The position numbers and the translations under genes are program-made. DNA of 35,455 bases from a bacterium. Its GTDB lineage: Bacteria; Hydrothermota; Hydrothermia; LBFQ01; DSFT01. Shown one piece after another: positions 1 to 10,461 of the stretch. A model generated the notes under the pieces. The model saw only the letters and a program-made list of their open reading frames with translations. It was not told the DNA's origin and ran no database searches. Within the stretch, counting starts at the first letter, position 1. Each line of letters opens with the position of its first letter. The stretch covers positions 1-35,455 of the forward strand of contig JAUQPS010000008.1 in the NCBI GenBank assembly GCA_030550205.1, read 5' to 3'.

Positions 1-590
1 CTGAAATTCCTGGAACTACAAGAGATTATATTTCTGAATATATTACAATTAATGGGGTTTTATTTAAACTCATAGATACCGCAGGAATTAGGGAAGCATA
101 TGATTTAATTGAAAAAATTGGAATTGAGAGGAGTTTAAATTTAAGTAAGTTTTCAGATATTGTTTTGTTTGTATTATCTGCTGATAATATTGAGAATTTT
201 GAGTTAGAGCTTTTAAAGAAAGTTCCAGAGGATAGATTAATTCTTGTTGTAAATAAATGTGAGATTAAGAAACCAAAAATTGAAGGTTATAATCCAATAT
301 ATTTGTCAGTTCATCAGGATATTGGATTTGATGAATTGAAGTCCGCTTTATATAATAAAGCAATTTCTGAAATTTCTGCTGATTACTATTTTTCAAAAGA
401 TGAATTTGAATTATTGCAATATGCTTATGACAGATTGAAGGAAGTGAAAAATTTAATTTATGAACCTTTGGATATAATTTCTCATCAGATTAGAATAGCA
501 GTAAATTCAATTTCAAAGATACTTGGCATTGAAGATTTACCAGAAGAGATATTAAATAGAGTTTTTAGAGATTTTTGTATTGGAAAGTGA
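1..590 (+). CDS. mnmE: tRNA modification GTPase MnmE (3' part, cut by the window)
   Basis: MnmE (TrmE) works with MnmG to modify the wobble uridine of certain tRNAs. The reading frame is open from base 3, so the gene starts outside the window. Visible are the G2 loop (GTTRD), the G3 motif (DTAG), a slightly degenerate G4 motif (NKCE where NKxD is usual), the C-terminal helical domain, and the terminal CIGK, whose cysteine is the family hallmark. The N-terminal folate-binding domain and the P-loop lie upstream. The last 16 bases overlap the start of the following lipoprotein gene, so the two are probably co-transcribed. Confidence 0.95.
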   Translation, partial: EIPGTTRDYISEYITINGVLFKLIDTAGIREAYDLIEKIGIERSLNLSKFSDIVLFVLSADNIENFELELLKKVPEDRLILVVNKCEIKKPKIEGYNPIYLSVHQDIGFDELKSALYNKAISEISADYYFSKDEFELLQYAYDRLKEVKNLIYEPLDIISHQIRIAVNSISKILGIEDLPEEILNRVFRDFCIGK

Positions 591-1432
591 ATAGATTTTT
601 TTTATTTATTTTTGTTTTTTCTTGTTCGGATGAATTTAAAATTAAAATTGAAGATTTAAATAAATTCTATATATATTGCCCAGATGAAGATGTTAGGAAT
701 TATTTTATTTCAACTTTTGATACGATGTTTTATAATTTTGTGAAATTAAGCAATTTAAATAAATTAAAGGAAGTAAATAATTTAATAGTTATTTTAAATT
801 CTTCCGATAAGGAATTTTTTAGATTTTATAAATTTATAAATAGTAATTTTGGCTATAAGTTAAATGCTATAAGGGATGGGAGTTTTTTGATGGGAATTTT
901 TGGTGAGAATGCAGAAGATTTAAAATATAATATCTATAAGTATAGAAGGTTAATTGATAGTTTATTAGAAGTGAGAGTTTATGAGCTTGCTTATAAAAGA
1001 GCATATTATTTTGGAGTTGATAAAGAGAAAAGTGAGATTATTAGTAAGCATTTTGGAATAGTTTTTAATATACCTGTTGGTTGGAATTTTTTAGAAGATT
1101 CTGTATCTTTTTCAAAAAACTATTTTACTATGTTTAAAAAAAATCCAGAGCGTAAATTTACTCTTTATATTCCAAAATCATATTTGGGTGTTGATTATGA
1201 GAGTGTTTTAAAATTAACAAAGAATTTCATAAATGATAGTTTAAAAAATGTAAAAATTTCAAAAAAAACAATTGAAAAAATTTGTATTGATGGAAATTAT
1301 AAAGAGGGATTTTTTAGAAGTTGTATAAAAAATAATGCTTACTTTTATAATATTGAGGTTAAAGATACAAGTTTAAGAAATGCATTATTTTATATTATTG
1401 AAATAGATGGATTTTTAAGTAGGATTTATTAA
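575..1432 (+). CDS. Small lipoprotein, possibly DUF4837-like
   Basis: A 285-residue protein with a hydrophobic start and a lipobox-like FVFSC, so the mature protein probably begins at Cys17 and sits on a membrane. The start is TTG at 575; GTG at 587 is an equally good choice and gives a tidier signal, MNRFFLFIFVFSC. The body has an N-terminal alpha/beta part with a long charged helix (about residues 118-145), then a second half opening with FNIPVGWNF. This order recalls DUF4837 lipoproteins of Bacteroidetes-like bacteria, but that is recognition by pattern only. Function is unknown. The 5' end overlaps mnmE and the 3' end overlaps the convergent adk by 18 bases. Confidence 0.75.
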   Translation: MYWKVNRFFLFIFVFSCSDEFKIKIEDLNKFYIYCPDEDVRNYFISTFDTMFYNFVKLSNLNKLKEVNNLIVILNSSDKEFFRFYKFINSNFGYKLNAIRDGSFLMGIFGENAEDLKYNIYKYRRLIDSLLEVRVYELAYKRAYYFGVDKEKSEIISKHFGIVFNIPVGWNFLEDSVSFSKNYFTMFKKNPERKFTLYIPKSYLGVDYESVLKLTKNFINDSLKNVKISKKTIEKICIDGNYKEGFFRSCIKNNAYFYNIEVKDTSLRNALFYIIEIDGFLSRIY

Positions 1433-1948
1433 AACACTTTCAATTCTCTTGCTTATTTCCTCAATACTTCCCATACCATCTATCTCATATAAAATTCCTT
1501 TCTTTTTATAATAATCAATCAAAACTTGGGTTTGTTCTCTATAAACTTTTATTCTATTTTCAATAACTTCTGGCTTATCATCAAGTCTGCCCCTTTTTAA
1601 TAATCTATTTTTAATCTCTTCATCTGGAACATTTATATATATTACTTTATCTATTTTTGTAATTTTTTCAAGTTCTAATGCTTGATTTAATGTTCTTGGA
1701 AAACCATCAAGTATAAAGCTATTTAAATTTTTAATATGATTTTCTATAATTTTTATCATAATTTCATCGGGAACAAGCTCACCTTTTTCCATATATTGTT
1801 TTGCTATTTTTCCAAGTTCTGTTCCATTTTCCATTTCACTTCTTAAAATATCACCAGTTGATATTTTCTTTATATTATATTTTTTAGATATAATTTCTGC
1901 TTGTGTTCCTTTTCCGGCGCCCGGTGGTCCAAGAAATATAATATGCAT
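1415..1948 (-). CDS. adk: Adenylate kinase, short form
   Basis: Adenylate kinase converts AMP and ATP to two ADP in the cytoplasm. The P-loop GPPGAGKGT starts at residue 7, followed by the AMP-binding STGD and DGFPRT and the lid-region GRLDD with downstream ENRIKVYREQT. At 177 residues it is the short form: the long LID domain with the zinc-binding cysteines is absent. It stands alone on the minus strand, in a divergent pair with rimP that shares a 38-bp promoter region. Its ATG lies 7 nt after a TAAAAT box, with no Shine-Dalgarno sequence, which suggests a leaderless message. Confidence 0.96.
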   Translation of the reverse strand: MHIIFLGPPGAGKGTQAEIISKKYNIKKISTGDILRSEMENGTELGKIAKQYMEKGELVPDEIMIKIIENHIKNLNSFILDGFPRTLNQALELEKITKIDKVIYINVPDEEIKNRLLKRGRLDDKPEVIENRIKVYREQTQVLIDYYKKKGILYEIDGMGSIEEISKRIESVLINPT

Positions 1949-1952
1949 ATTG

Positions 1953-1965
1953 AAAATTTTAAAAC
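1953..1965 (-). promoter_or_regulatory. Promoter -10 element of adk
   Basis: Read on the minus strand this is GTTTTAAAATTTT. The TAAAAT core ends 7 nt before the adk ATG. It is a variant of the CTTTAAAATTT motif that precedes nearly every transcription unit in the window. Confidence 0.6.
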
Positions 1966-1968
1966 ATA

Positions 1969-1980
1969 CTTTAAAATTTT
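1969..1980 (+). promoter_or_regulatory. Promoter -10 element of the rimP-nusA-infB unit
   Basis: CTTTAAAATTTT, with TAAAAT ending 9 nt before the TTG start of rimP. A possible -35 box, TTGAAA at 1950-1955, sits 16 bp upstream, but it lies inside the adk promoter and may be coincidence. Confidence 0.65.
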
Positions 1981-1986
1981 GAAACT

Positions 1987-2406
1987 TTGGAAGAAAAAAT
2001 TGAGGCTATTGTAAGTCCTATAATAGAAAAGAGTGGCTATATTTTGGTAGATATTGAATATAGAGGAGGGAAAATAGGTATTTTAAGAATTTTTGTAGAT
2101 AGGAAAGGTGGAGGAATTACAATTAAAGAGATTGAAAAATTAAGTAAAGAGATATCCTTAGCTCTTGATACAGAAGATATAATTGAAAATTCTTATATTC
2201 TTGAAGTTTCTTCACCAGGACTTGATAGAGAACTTGTAAAAGATAGAGAATTAAAATGGGCAATATCAAAGAAAGTTAAGTTATTCTTAAAAGATGGCTC
2301 TTCTTATGAGGGTGTTCTTGAAAATTTTAATGAGAATGAGGTTGTTGTTTCAAATAGGCATTTTAAAAGAAGTGATATTGTTAAAATGAAACTAAACGAG
2401 GTATAA
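1987..2406 (+). CDS. rimP: Ribosome maturation factor RimP
   Basis: RimP assists late assembly of the 30S subunit. The 139-residue length is usual for the family, and the hallmark EVSSPGLDREL lies near residue 77. A C-terminal Sm-like beta domain follows (KKVKLFLKDG... to the end). The start is TTG; no in-frame ATG or GTG would preserve the conserved N-terminal helix EEKIEAIVSPIIEKSG. It opens the classic rimP-nusA-infB translation and transcription factor operon, with nusA 3 bases downstream. Confidence 0.95.
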   Translation: MEEKIEAIVSPIIEKSGYILVDIEYRGGKIGILRIFVDRKGGGITIKEIEKLSKEISLALDTEDIIENSYILEVSSPGLDRELVKDRELKWAISKKVKLFLKDGSSYEGVLENFNENEVVVSNRHFKRSDIVKMKLNEV

Positions 2407-2409
2407 GCC

Positions 2410-3624
2410 ATGAATAGAGAATTTGAAATGGTTATAGAACAGCTTGTAAGGACAAGAAATTTGGATAGGGATGATATAATAAATGTTTTTAAAAGTGTTG
2501 TATTAGAAACAACTGCAAAGTATTATAATACAAATGTTGATCTTCAAATGGATGATGGTATGAAAGTTGTTGTTTTAAAGAAAGTTGTAAGGAAGGTAAC
2601 TAATCCTGCTAATGAAATTAGTATTCAGGAAGCAAAAAAATATGATAGTCAAGCTATTGAAGGTTCAGAAGTGAAAATTTCAATTCCCATAGAGCAATTA
2701 CCAAGGGCAGTAATTTATAGAATAAGAGATAAGTTTATTCAAAAAATTAGAGATAAAGAAAGACAAGTTATAGTTAAGGAATTTTCAAAGAAAGTTGGAG
2801 AAATTGTAAGAGGTGAGGTTCAAAGAATTATAAAGAAGGAGAATGCAGTTGTTTTGGCTATTGAAAGGACTGATGCAGAAGGTAAATTACCTATTAATGA
2901 AATGTTACCTGGTGAATTTGAAAAAATTAAACAAGGTGAGAAAAAATTAGCGGTTATTATAGGTATAGACGAAAAAGATAATTATATTCTTCTTTCTAGA
3001 ACCCATCCAGACTTTTTAAAACGGTTAGTGGAAAGGGAAATTCCTGAAATTATGGATGGAACTATTGAAATAAAACAAGTTGCGAGAATTCCTGGAAAGA
3101 GAGCAAAAATAGCGGTTTTTTCAAGAGAGAGTAAAATTGATCCAGTTGGGACAGTTGTAGGGAGTAAGGGGACAAGATTAAATCCTATTCAAAAGGAACT
3201 TGGGGGCGAAAAGGTTGATATTGTAAAGTGGGATAGTGATCCAGTTAGATTTGCTGTTAATGCATTACAAAGTCCATATATTATAACTGCATATAAAATT
3301 GAAGATAAAATATATGTTATTGTGGATGATGAGCATGTTGGAGAAGTAAAAGGTTTTGAAGGCTCGAATGTTATATTAGCTTCAAAATTGATAGGTAAAG
3401 AAATAGTTATATTAGGTATTTCTTCTTATTCAAAACCAAAGGGTGTTGTTACATTAATTGAGATTCAGAAGAACTTTCCACCTACGGTTATTGAAATTCT
3501 TAGGAAACATGGATATTACTCATTTAATGAAGAACCAACCCTAGCAAGTTTATATAATATAGGGCTTGATGAAAAAACTGCTTTAAAACTTATAGAATTT
3601 ATAGAGGATAACTTGAATGAGTAG
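2410..3624 (+). CDS. nusA: Transcription termination/antitermination factor NusA
   Basis: NusA binds RNA polymerase and nascent RNA and modulates pausing, termination and rRNA antitermination. The order is the N-terminal RNAP-binding domain (about 1-130), the S1 domain (about 133-200), KH1 with VGSKGTRLNPIQKELGGEKVDIV in place of the usual VGMRGSR type, KH2 (about 296-365), and a short helical tail (to 404). The KH2 loop reads GFEGSN where GKGGQN is usual, so KH2 may bind RNA differently. Its ATG follows GAGGT by 7 nt. It overlaps infB by 8 bases, indicating translational coupling. Confidence 0.96.
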   Translation: MNREFEMVIEQLVRTRNLDRDDIINVFKSVVLETTAKYYNTNVDLQMDDGMKVVVLKKVVRKVTNPANEISIQEAKKYDSQAIEGSEVKISIPIEQLPRAVIYRIRDKFIQKIRDKERQVIVKEFSKKVGEIVRGEVQRIIKKENAVVLAIERTDAEGKLPINEMLPGEFEKIKQGEKKLAVIIGIDEKDNYILLSRTHPDFLKRLVEREIPEIMDGTIEIKQVARIPGKRAKIAVFSRESKIDPVGTVVGSKGTRLNPIQKELGGEKVDIVKWDSDPVRFAVNALQSPYIITAYKIEDKIYVIVDDEHVGEVKGFEGSNVILASKLIGKEIVILGISSYSKPKGVVTLIEIQKNFPPTVIEILRKHGYYSFNEEPTLASLYNIGLDEKTALKLIEFIEDNLNE

Positions 3625-5734
3625 AAAAGGTCCTGTTCCTATAAGAGAATTAGCCAAAGAATTAGGAATTTCAGTTAAAGCTGCTATTGAATTATTAAAA
3701 GAAGCTGGCTATGATGTAAAATCAGGTCATAATAAAGCTAATAAAGAAATGGAGGAGTATTTAAGGAAGCGTTTGGAAAAGGAAGAGCAAGAAGTTAAAA
3801 AAGAGATTGAAAAAAAGAAAGAAATATATCAAAAGGTTGAAGAACCCAAAAAATTACCTAAGAGATTTCAACAAAAGCCTAAGAAAGAAGAATTTATAAA
3901 GGAAGAAGAGGAAAAGGAAATAAAGCATATATTAAAACCAAAACCTAAGCCTAAAAAAGATACAAAAGAAAAAGTTGTTCAATTAGTTGAGGAAGAGAGA
4001 AAAATCATTGAAATACCGGGACCTTTAACAGTTGGAGAATTTTCTACAATGATAAATAAACCTCCTTCTGAAGTGATAAAAACTCTATTAGATATTGGTT
4101 ATATTGCAACTATTAATCAAACATTGAGTGTGGATATATTAGAGTTATTAGCTGAACATTTTGGATTTGAAGTAAAAAAGAAAGAAATAAAAGAGGAAGT
4201 AGTTGAGGAAATTATTGAATATGATTATATTAGACCACCTATCGTCACAATTATGGGACATGTAGATCATGGCAAAACAACTTTACTTGATAAAATCAGA
4301 AATTCTAATATTGCAGAAAAGGAAGAAGGAAGAATAACTCAAAGAATTGGTGCATATCAAATTGAATATAAAGGCAAAAAAATTACATTTATAGATACAC
4401 CAGGCCATGAGGCATTTACTGCAATGAGAGCAAGAGGTGCTCAAATTACAGATATTGTTATATTAGTTGTAGATGGAAGGGAAGGAGTTAAGGAACAAAC
4501 AATTGAAGCCCTAAACCATGCAAGGGCAGCAGGAGTTAAAATTATTGTAGCAATTACAAAAATAGATTTGCCAGATGCTAATATTGATATGGTAAAAAGG
4601 CAATTATCAGAACATAATTTAATTCCTGATGATTGGGGTGGAGATACGCTATTTATTCCAGTTTCTGCTTATAAAAATATAGGAATTAATGACTTATTAG
4701 AAGCAATTTTAATAGTAAGTGAAGAATTAAATTTAAAGACAACTATAAAAGGTAATGCAAAGGGAGTTGTTCTTGAATCAAAGATGGATAAAGGAAAAGG
4801 TCCTGTTGCAACTCTTATTGTTCAAAAAGGAACTTTAAAGCAAGGAGATATTGTTATAGCAGGTTATACATATGCTAAAATTAGAGCTATGTATGATGAT
4901 ATGGGTAGGAAAGTTAATATAGCATATCCATCTGAACCTGTTCTTGTTCAGGGATTTGAAGAGTTGCCAAGGGCGGGTGATAAGTTTGAAGTTGTAGATG
5001 ATATTAATAAAGCAAGGGAAATAGTAGAAGAAAGAAGAAAAGCATTAAAAATTCAACTTTCAAGAGGTGAAATGGAATCTTTAACAAGGAAAATTCAAGA
5101 AAAAATAATAAGTGGTGAAAAAAAGGAATTGGCTATTGTTTTAAAGGCGGATAATTATGGAACACTTGAAGCAATAAAAGATAGTATAAGTAAAATGGAA
5201 TTTGAAAAAGTCAAGCCAGTTATTGTTCATAGTGGAATTGGAGATATTACTGAAAGTGATGTAATGTTAGCAGAAGCAAGTGAGGGTATTGTTATTGGGT
5301 TTGCAGTTAAAGTGGATAGTAGAGCAAGAAATTATGCAGAATCTAAAAAAATACCTGTTAAAATTTATAGAATAATTTATCATTTGCTTGAAGACCTTAT
5401 TAAGTTTATGGAAGGTATATTAGAGCCAGAATATAAGGAAGAGCTTATAGGAAAAGCAGAAGTTAAAGCAGTATTTAAAACAAAAGTTGGAAAGGTTGCA
5501 GGTTGTTATGTTATAGAAGGTAAGGTTTTAAAATCTGCCGAGAAAGTTAAATTAATAAGGGATGGAAATACTATTTATGAAGGTAAAATTGAAAGTTTAA
5601 GACATTTTCAAACTGATGTAGAAGAAATTAATGCGGGTATGGAATGTGGTATTAGGTTGAATAATTGGAATGATTATAAGGAAGGTGATATTATTGAAGT
5701 TTATAGAGTTGTAAAAGTTGAACAAAAGCTTTGA
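3617..5734 (+). CDS. infB: Translation initiation factor IF-2
   Basis: IF-2 is the GTPase that brings initiator tRNA to the ribosome and promotes subunit joining. Two IF2_N modules are visible (about residues 5-60 and 135-190), separated by a highly charged Lys/Glu linker. The G domain follows with G1 GHVDHGKT (214-221), switch I GRITQRIGAY (usually GGITQHIGAY), G3 DTPGHEAF and G4 TKID. C-terminal beta-barrel and IF2 domains run to residue 705. The ATG sits inside the end of nusA. The last base of its TGA stop can be the first base of the next gene's ATG (TGATG). Confidence 0.97.
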   Translation: MSRKGPVPIRELAKELGISVKAAIELLKEAGYDVKSGHNKANKEMEEYLRKRLEKEEQEVKKEIEKKKEIYQKVEEPKKLPKRFQQKPKKEEFIKEEEEKEIKHILKPKPKPKKDTKEKVVQLVEEERKIIEIPGPLTVGEFSTMINKPPSEVIKTLLDIGYIATINQTLSVDILELLAEHFGFEVKKKEIKEEVVEEIIEYDYIRPPIVTIMGHVDHGKTTLLDKIRNSNIAEKEEGRITQRIGAYQIEYKGKKITFIDTPGHEAFTAMRARGAQITDIVILVVDGREGVKEQTIEALNHARAAGVKIIVAITKIDLPDANIDMVKRQLSEHNLIPDDWGGDTLFIPVSAYKNIGINDLLEAILIVSEELNLKTTIKGNAKGVVLESKMDKGKGPVATLIVQKGTLKQGDIVIAGYTYAKIRAMYDDMGRKVNIAYPSEPVLVQGFEELPRAGDKFEVVDDINKAREIVEERRKALKIQLSRGEMESLTRKIQEKIISGEKKELAIVLKADNYGTLEAIKDSISKMEFEKVKPVIVHSGIGDITESDVMLAEASEGIVIGFAVKVDSRARNYAESKKIPVKIYRIIYHLLEDLIKFMEGILEPEYKEELIGKAEVKAVFKTKVGKVAGCYVIEGKVLKSAEKVKLIRDGNTIYEGKIESLRHFQTDVEEINAGMECGIRLNNWNDYKEGDIIEVYRVVKVEQKL

Positions 5735-6015
5735 TGATAATTGGAGTTCTTGAAGTTGAGATTTTTATTCCATATAGCACATCAATTAAAGAAAAGCGTT
5801 TCATTGTAAAGAGTATAAAGGATAAAGTAAAATCAAGATTTAACGTTTCAATTGCAGAACTTGATTATCATGACATATGGCAAAGGAGTAAAATTGGTTT
5901 TGCCTGTTTAGGAAATAGTGTAAATTATATAAATGGACAATTAATAGAACTTTTAAAATTTTTAGAAGAAGATAAAAGGTTTGAAATAACAACTCATAAA
6001 ATTTCTTGGCTTTAA
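5734..6015 (+). CDS. ylxP: DUF503 (YlxP-like) protein
   Basis: A 93-residue protein of the DUF503/YlxP family: GVLEVEIFIPYSTSIKEKR near the start, the SIAELDYHDIWQRSKIGFACLG stretch in the middle, and a terminal amphipathic beta strand. In many bacteria this gene sits between infB and rbfA; here it is the last gene of the operon and is followed by the 23S promoter. I chose ATG 5734, which overlaps the infB stop by one base; TTG 5731 would add one residue. The molecular function is not established; a role in translation or ribosome assembly is inferred from context. Confidence 0.88.
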   Translation: MIIGVLEVEIFIPYSTSIKEKRFIVKSIKDKVKSRFNVSIAELDYHDIWQRSKIGFACLGNSVNYINGQLIELLKFLEEDKRFEITTHKISWL

Positions 6016-6046
6016 TTTGCCAACTTGAAATTTGCCCCCCTATATG

Positions 6047-6058
6047 CTTTAAAATTTT
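6047..6058 (+). promoter_or_regulatory. Promoter of the 23S-5S rRNA unit
   Basis: GCTTTAAAATTTT (from 6046) carries the same core as the protein-gene promoters. A TTGAAA at 6025-6030 lies 19 bp upstream as a weak -35 candidate. Transcription would start near 6062, about 35 nt before the 23S processing stem. The 6016-6097 gap holds no tRNA or 16S sequence. Confidence 0.65.
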
Positions 6059-6097
6059 CACGCATCACGATAGCACCGATTAGTTATATATAGTCCC

Positions 6098-6126
6098 GTG
6101 GTTTTAGAGGAGTGAGGCAACCAAGC
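6098..6126 (+). other. 5' arm of the pre-23S processing helix
   Basis: These 29 bases can pair without interruption with 10422-10450, with two G.U pairs near the middle. The helix spans the ends of the mature 23S, as for RNase III processing stems. The outer part is GTGGTTTTAGAG against CTCTAAAACCAC, and the inner part contains the mature 5' end. Confidence 0.8.
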
Positions 6127-6349
6127 TACTAAGGGTGGCAGGTGGATGCCTCGGCAGAGGGAGGCGATGAAGGGCGTGATAAGCTGCGATAAGCCCGGGG
6201 GAGCCGCAGATGGGCTGTGATCCCGGGATGCCCGAATGGGGAAACCCGTTCCGCCGATAAGGCGGAACATCACTTGGGGAAGGGTTTATCCCGAGTACCC
6301 AAGTGAGGCGACACCCGGGGAAGTGAAACATCTCAGTACCCGGAGGAAA

Positions 6350-6388
<39 letters not shown>

Positions 6389-6672
6389 GGGGAACAGCCT
6401 AAACCACTACCGTGCAAAAGCCCGTGGGCGTTGCGGTAGTGGGGTAGTGGGGGTAGGACGGAGGCGGCCACGGACGCCTCGGGAAGTTACAAAACCATAC
6501 CTTAGCCGAAGCTGCTGGAAAGCAGCGCCATAGAGGGTGATAGCCCCGTAGGCGAAAAGGTATGGTCTTCCTGGTCCTACTCCCCGAGTACCTCGGGGCA
6601 CGTGGAACCCTGAGGGAATCTGGGCGGACCACCGCCTAAGGCTAAATACTACCCTCTGACCGATAGTGAACT

Positions 6673-6704
<32 letters not shown>

Positions 6705-7274
6705 GGGAAGGGGAGTGAAATAGAACCTGAAACCTGCCACTTACAATCAGTCACAGTCCACCCTTTTAGGGTGGATGGTGGCGTGCCTTTTGCAACATGA
6801 GCCCGGGACTTACTGGCACCGGCGAGGCTAAGCTCCTCTGGGGCGGAGCCGTAGGGAAACCGAGTCCGAATAGGGCGTTTAGTCGGTGTCAGTAGACCCG
6901 AATCCGGGTGAGCTACCCCTGGGCAGGGTGAAAGCCCGGTAACACGGGCTGGAGGCCCGAACCGGTGGATAGTGAAAAATCCTCGGATGACCTGGGGGTA
7001 GGAGTGAAAAGCTAACCGAACCCGGTTATAGCTGGTTCTCCCCGAAATATATCTAGGTATAGCCTCAGGCGGTCCTTGTAGGAGGTAGAGCACTGTCTGG
7101 GCTACTCGCCTCTGGTGGGTAGTCCATGCAAACTCCGAATTCCTACAAGGCAAGCCTGGGAGTCAGCCTTCGGGGGATAAACTCCGCAGGCGAGAGGGAA
7201 AGAATCCCAGACCACCAGCTAAGGCCCCTAAGTGGCGGCTAAGTGAGAAAGGAGGTGGGAGCGCTAAGACAGCT

Positions 7275-7307
<33 letters not shown>

Positions 7308-7571
7308 GAGTGCGTAATAGCTCACCAGCCGAGCGCTCCTGCGCCGAAAATTTAACGGGACTAAGCCGCCCGCCGAAGCTGTGGGTCTATCACCTCTCCG
7401 GAGGTGGTAGGCGGTAGGGGAGCGTTCCTAACCCAGCGAAGGTGAGGGCGTAAGCCCCGCTGGAGGGTTAGGAAGTGAGAATCCGGGCATCAGTAGCGAT
7501 AAAGGGGGTGAGAATCCCCCTCGCCGTAAGCCCAAGGTTTCCGACGGCAGGTTCGTCCGCGTCGGGTTAGC

Positions 7572-7608
<37 letters not shown>

Positions 7609-7748
7609 GGAAGTGGGTTAATATTCCCCGCCTCTACTGGGGACTCTAAGTGGTGACGCCCGTCCAAGGGGTGGTGGGTCTGCTGGCTTAGACCCTCCCA
7701 TTCTGCGGATGGGACGAGAAATAACCACTTAGGGGATGAACCAGTAGA

Positions 7749-7780
<32 letters not shown>

Positions 7781-7964
7781 CATAAATGTGCCAAGGCGCG
7801 CGGGTGACCTCTCCCCAAGGAACTCGGCAAGTTAGCCCCGTAACTTCGGGAGAAGGGGTGCCCTAGTAGGGTGAATAGCCCGAACGGGCCGCAGTGAAAG
7901 GGGCCTGGCGACTGTTTACCAAAAACACAGGGCTATGCACAACCCGTAAGGGGATGTATATGGC

Positions 7965-7998
<34 letters not shown>

Positions 7999-8016
7999 CC
8001 CCTGCAAGGGGGGAAC

Positions 8017-8748
<732 letters not shown>

Positions 8749-8768
8749 AGCGAAATTCCTTGTCGGGT
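8749..8768 (+). other. 20-nt mini-exon of 23S rRNA between the introns
   Basis: AGCGAAATTCCTTGTCGGGT corresponds to E. coli 23S nucleotides 1932-1951. It is the 3' exon of intron 1, and its last bases (CGGGT) are the 5' exon strand of P1 of intron 2. It carries the equivalent of U1939. Confidence 0.92.
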
Positions 8769-9483
8769 AAGTTGAAGGAACTTGCCCGTGTCCGGCTCAT
8801 ATCGGGGGAGCCCTCCTACCCCATTAAGGGGTGTGGGGTAATCCCGAGGGAAGCCCCTATCTCGTGAGGGATAGGGAGCCCCGTAACGACTGACCCGAAA
8901 GGGGAGGCACACCTTTTGAGGTGTGCAAAACGCCGGCTCCCACCCGCCACCATTAAGGTGGTGCAGAAAGGACTATGGAGGTGAAATATGTTAGATCCTT
9001 GGTATGTTACAGGTTTGGTGGAAGGTGAAGGTTGTTTTTGTGTAAATTTTACCCTTCGTAAGAAGCTTAAAGTGGGAATAGAAACAAGACCTTCCTTTTC
9101 CATTTCTCTCAATAAAAGAGATCTTGAATTGATTAAGAAGATAAGGGAGTTTTTCAAAGTTGGTGGAATAAGATTTTCAAGAAAAGATAGAGTTTATAAG
9201 TATGAAGTAAGAAATGTAAAAATCTTATGTGAGGTGATTATACCTCACTTTGAAAAATATCCTCTGCAAGGTGCTAAAAGAGAAGATTTTGAAAAGTTCA
9301 AAAAAATATGTAAGATGGTAAGAGCAAACCTTCACCTTTCACCAAAATTTCTACCAGAGATAATAGAGATAGCATATAGTATGAACTTCTCTGGTGGAAG
9401 GAAACATACCAAGGATTACCTCCTACAGGTCCTTGGTGGGATGAAGGGATAGTCTGCCCCCCATGGAAACATGGGGTTGGGTG
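8769..9483 (+). other. Group I intron 2, at 23S position 1951
   Basis: The exon break falls after U1951, between GTCGGGT and AAGTTCCGACC. P1 is a long helix: exon CGGGT plus intron AAGTT pairs with AACTTGCCCG (loop GAAGG), with U.G at the splice site. A Q-like segment TAATCCCGAGGGAAGCCCC lies at 8839-8857. P7 pairs GACT (8888-8891) with AGTC (9451-9454). P9 is CCCCATG-GAAA-CATGGGG (9459-9476). The last base is G (omega G, 9483). The endonuclease gene lies between the P7 strands. Coxiella burnetii has an intron at the same 1951 site. Confidence 0.9.
8988..9452 (+). CDS. LAGLIDADG homing endonuclease of intron 2
   Basis: A 154-residue single-motif LAGLIDADG protein (YVTGLVEGEGCF, about residues 6-17), expected to form a homodimer and cut intronless 23S near position 1951. 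GGAGGTG lies 4 nt before the ATG. It resembles the intron 1 enzyme along its length: a similar central RDLELIKKIREFFKVGGI stretch and a similar C-terminal helix (LPEIIEIAYSMN against LMEIIDIALQMN). This suggests common ancestry. The TAG stop lies inside the 3' P7 strand of the intron. Base composition is closer to host protein genes than that of the intron 1 enzyme, by eye. Confidence 0.9.
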   Translation: MLDPWYVTGLVEGEGCFCVNFTLRKKLKVGIETRPSFSISLNKRDLELIKKIREFFKVGGIRFSRKDRVYKYEVRNVKILCEVIIPHFEKYPLQGAKREDFEKFKKICKMVRANLHLSPKFLPEIIEIAYSMNFSGGRKHTKDYLLQVLGGMKG

Positions 9484-9517
<34 letters not shown>

Positions 9518-10269
9518 GCCACTGTCTCGGGGAGACACCCGGCGAAGTTGTGTGCCGAGCGAAGACACTCGGTACCCGCCGCAAGACCGAAAGACCCCGT
9601 GAAGCCTTACTGCAGCCTGGCGTTGAACCTTGGTTGTGCATGCGCAGGATAGGTGGGAGCCTGGGAACCCTGGTCTCCGGATCAGGGGGAGGCGCCGGTG
9701 AGATACCACCCTTGCACAACCGGGGTTCTAACCTGATCCCTTGAAACAGGGACAGGGACAGCGCTTGGTGGGCAGTCTTGCTGGGGTGGCAGCCTCCTAA
9801 ATAGTAACGGAGGCGCCCAAAGGTCCCCTCAGAGCGGACGCTGCCGCTCGTTGAGTGTAAGGGCATAAGGGGGCCTGACTGTGAGGCCGACAGGCCGAGC
9901 AGACACGAAAGTGGGGCCTAGTGACCCGGCGGTCCCGCGTGGAAGGGCCGTCGATCAGCGGATAAAGGTTACTCCGGGGATAACAGGCTAGTCCCGCCCG
10001 AGAGCCCACATCGACGGCGGGGTTCGGCACCTCGATGTCGGCTCATCCCATCCTGGGGGTGAAGGAGCTCCCAAGGGTTGGTCTGTTCGCCCATTAAAGG
10101 GGTACGTGAGCTGGGTTCAGACCGTCGTAAGACAGGTCGGTCCCTATCTGCGGCGGGCGTAGGAACCCTGAGGGGGGCTGTCCCTAGTACGAGAGGACCG
10201 GGATGGGGGCACCTCTGGTGTACCGGCTGTCCCGCCAGGGGCAGAAGCCGGGTAGCCATGTGCCTAAGC

Positions 10270-10300
<31 letters not shown>

Positions 10301-10421
10301 GCGCCCCAAGATAAGGGTTCCCACCCGTAATGGGGTAAGGGTCCCGCAAGACTAGCGGGTTGATAGGCGGCAGGTGTAAGCCCCGCAAGGGGTTGAGCCG
10401 AGCCGTACTAATAACCCGAGG

Positions 10422-10450
10422 GCTTGGTTGCCTCGCTTCTCTAAAACCAC
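10422..10450 (+). other. 3' arm of the pre-23S processing helix
   Basis: This is the reverse-complementary partner of 6098-6126. It begins in the last bases of mature 23S and ends 11 nt before the 5S gene. Confidence 0.8.
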
Positions 10451-10461
10451 AAGTATTATTA

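Noticed and set aside
5840-6061. Minus-strand frame opposite ylxP
   Set aside because: It is a shadow of the DUF503 gene and runs into the 23S promoter.
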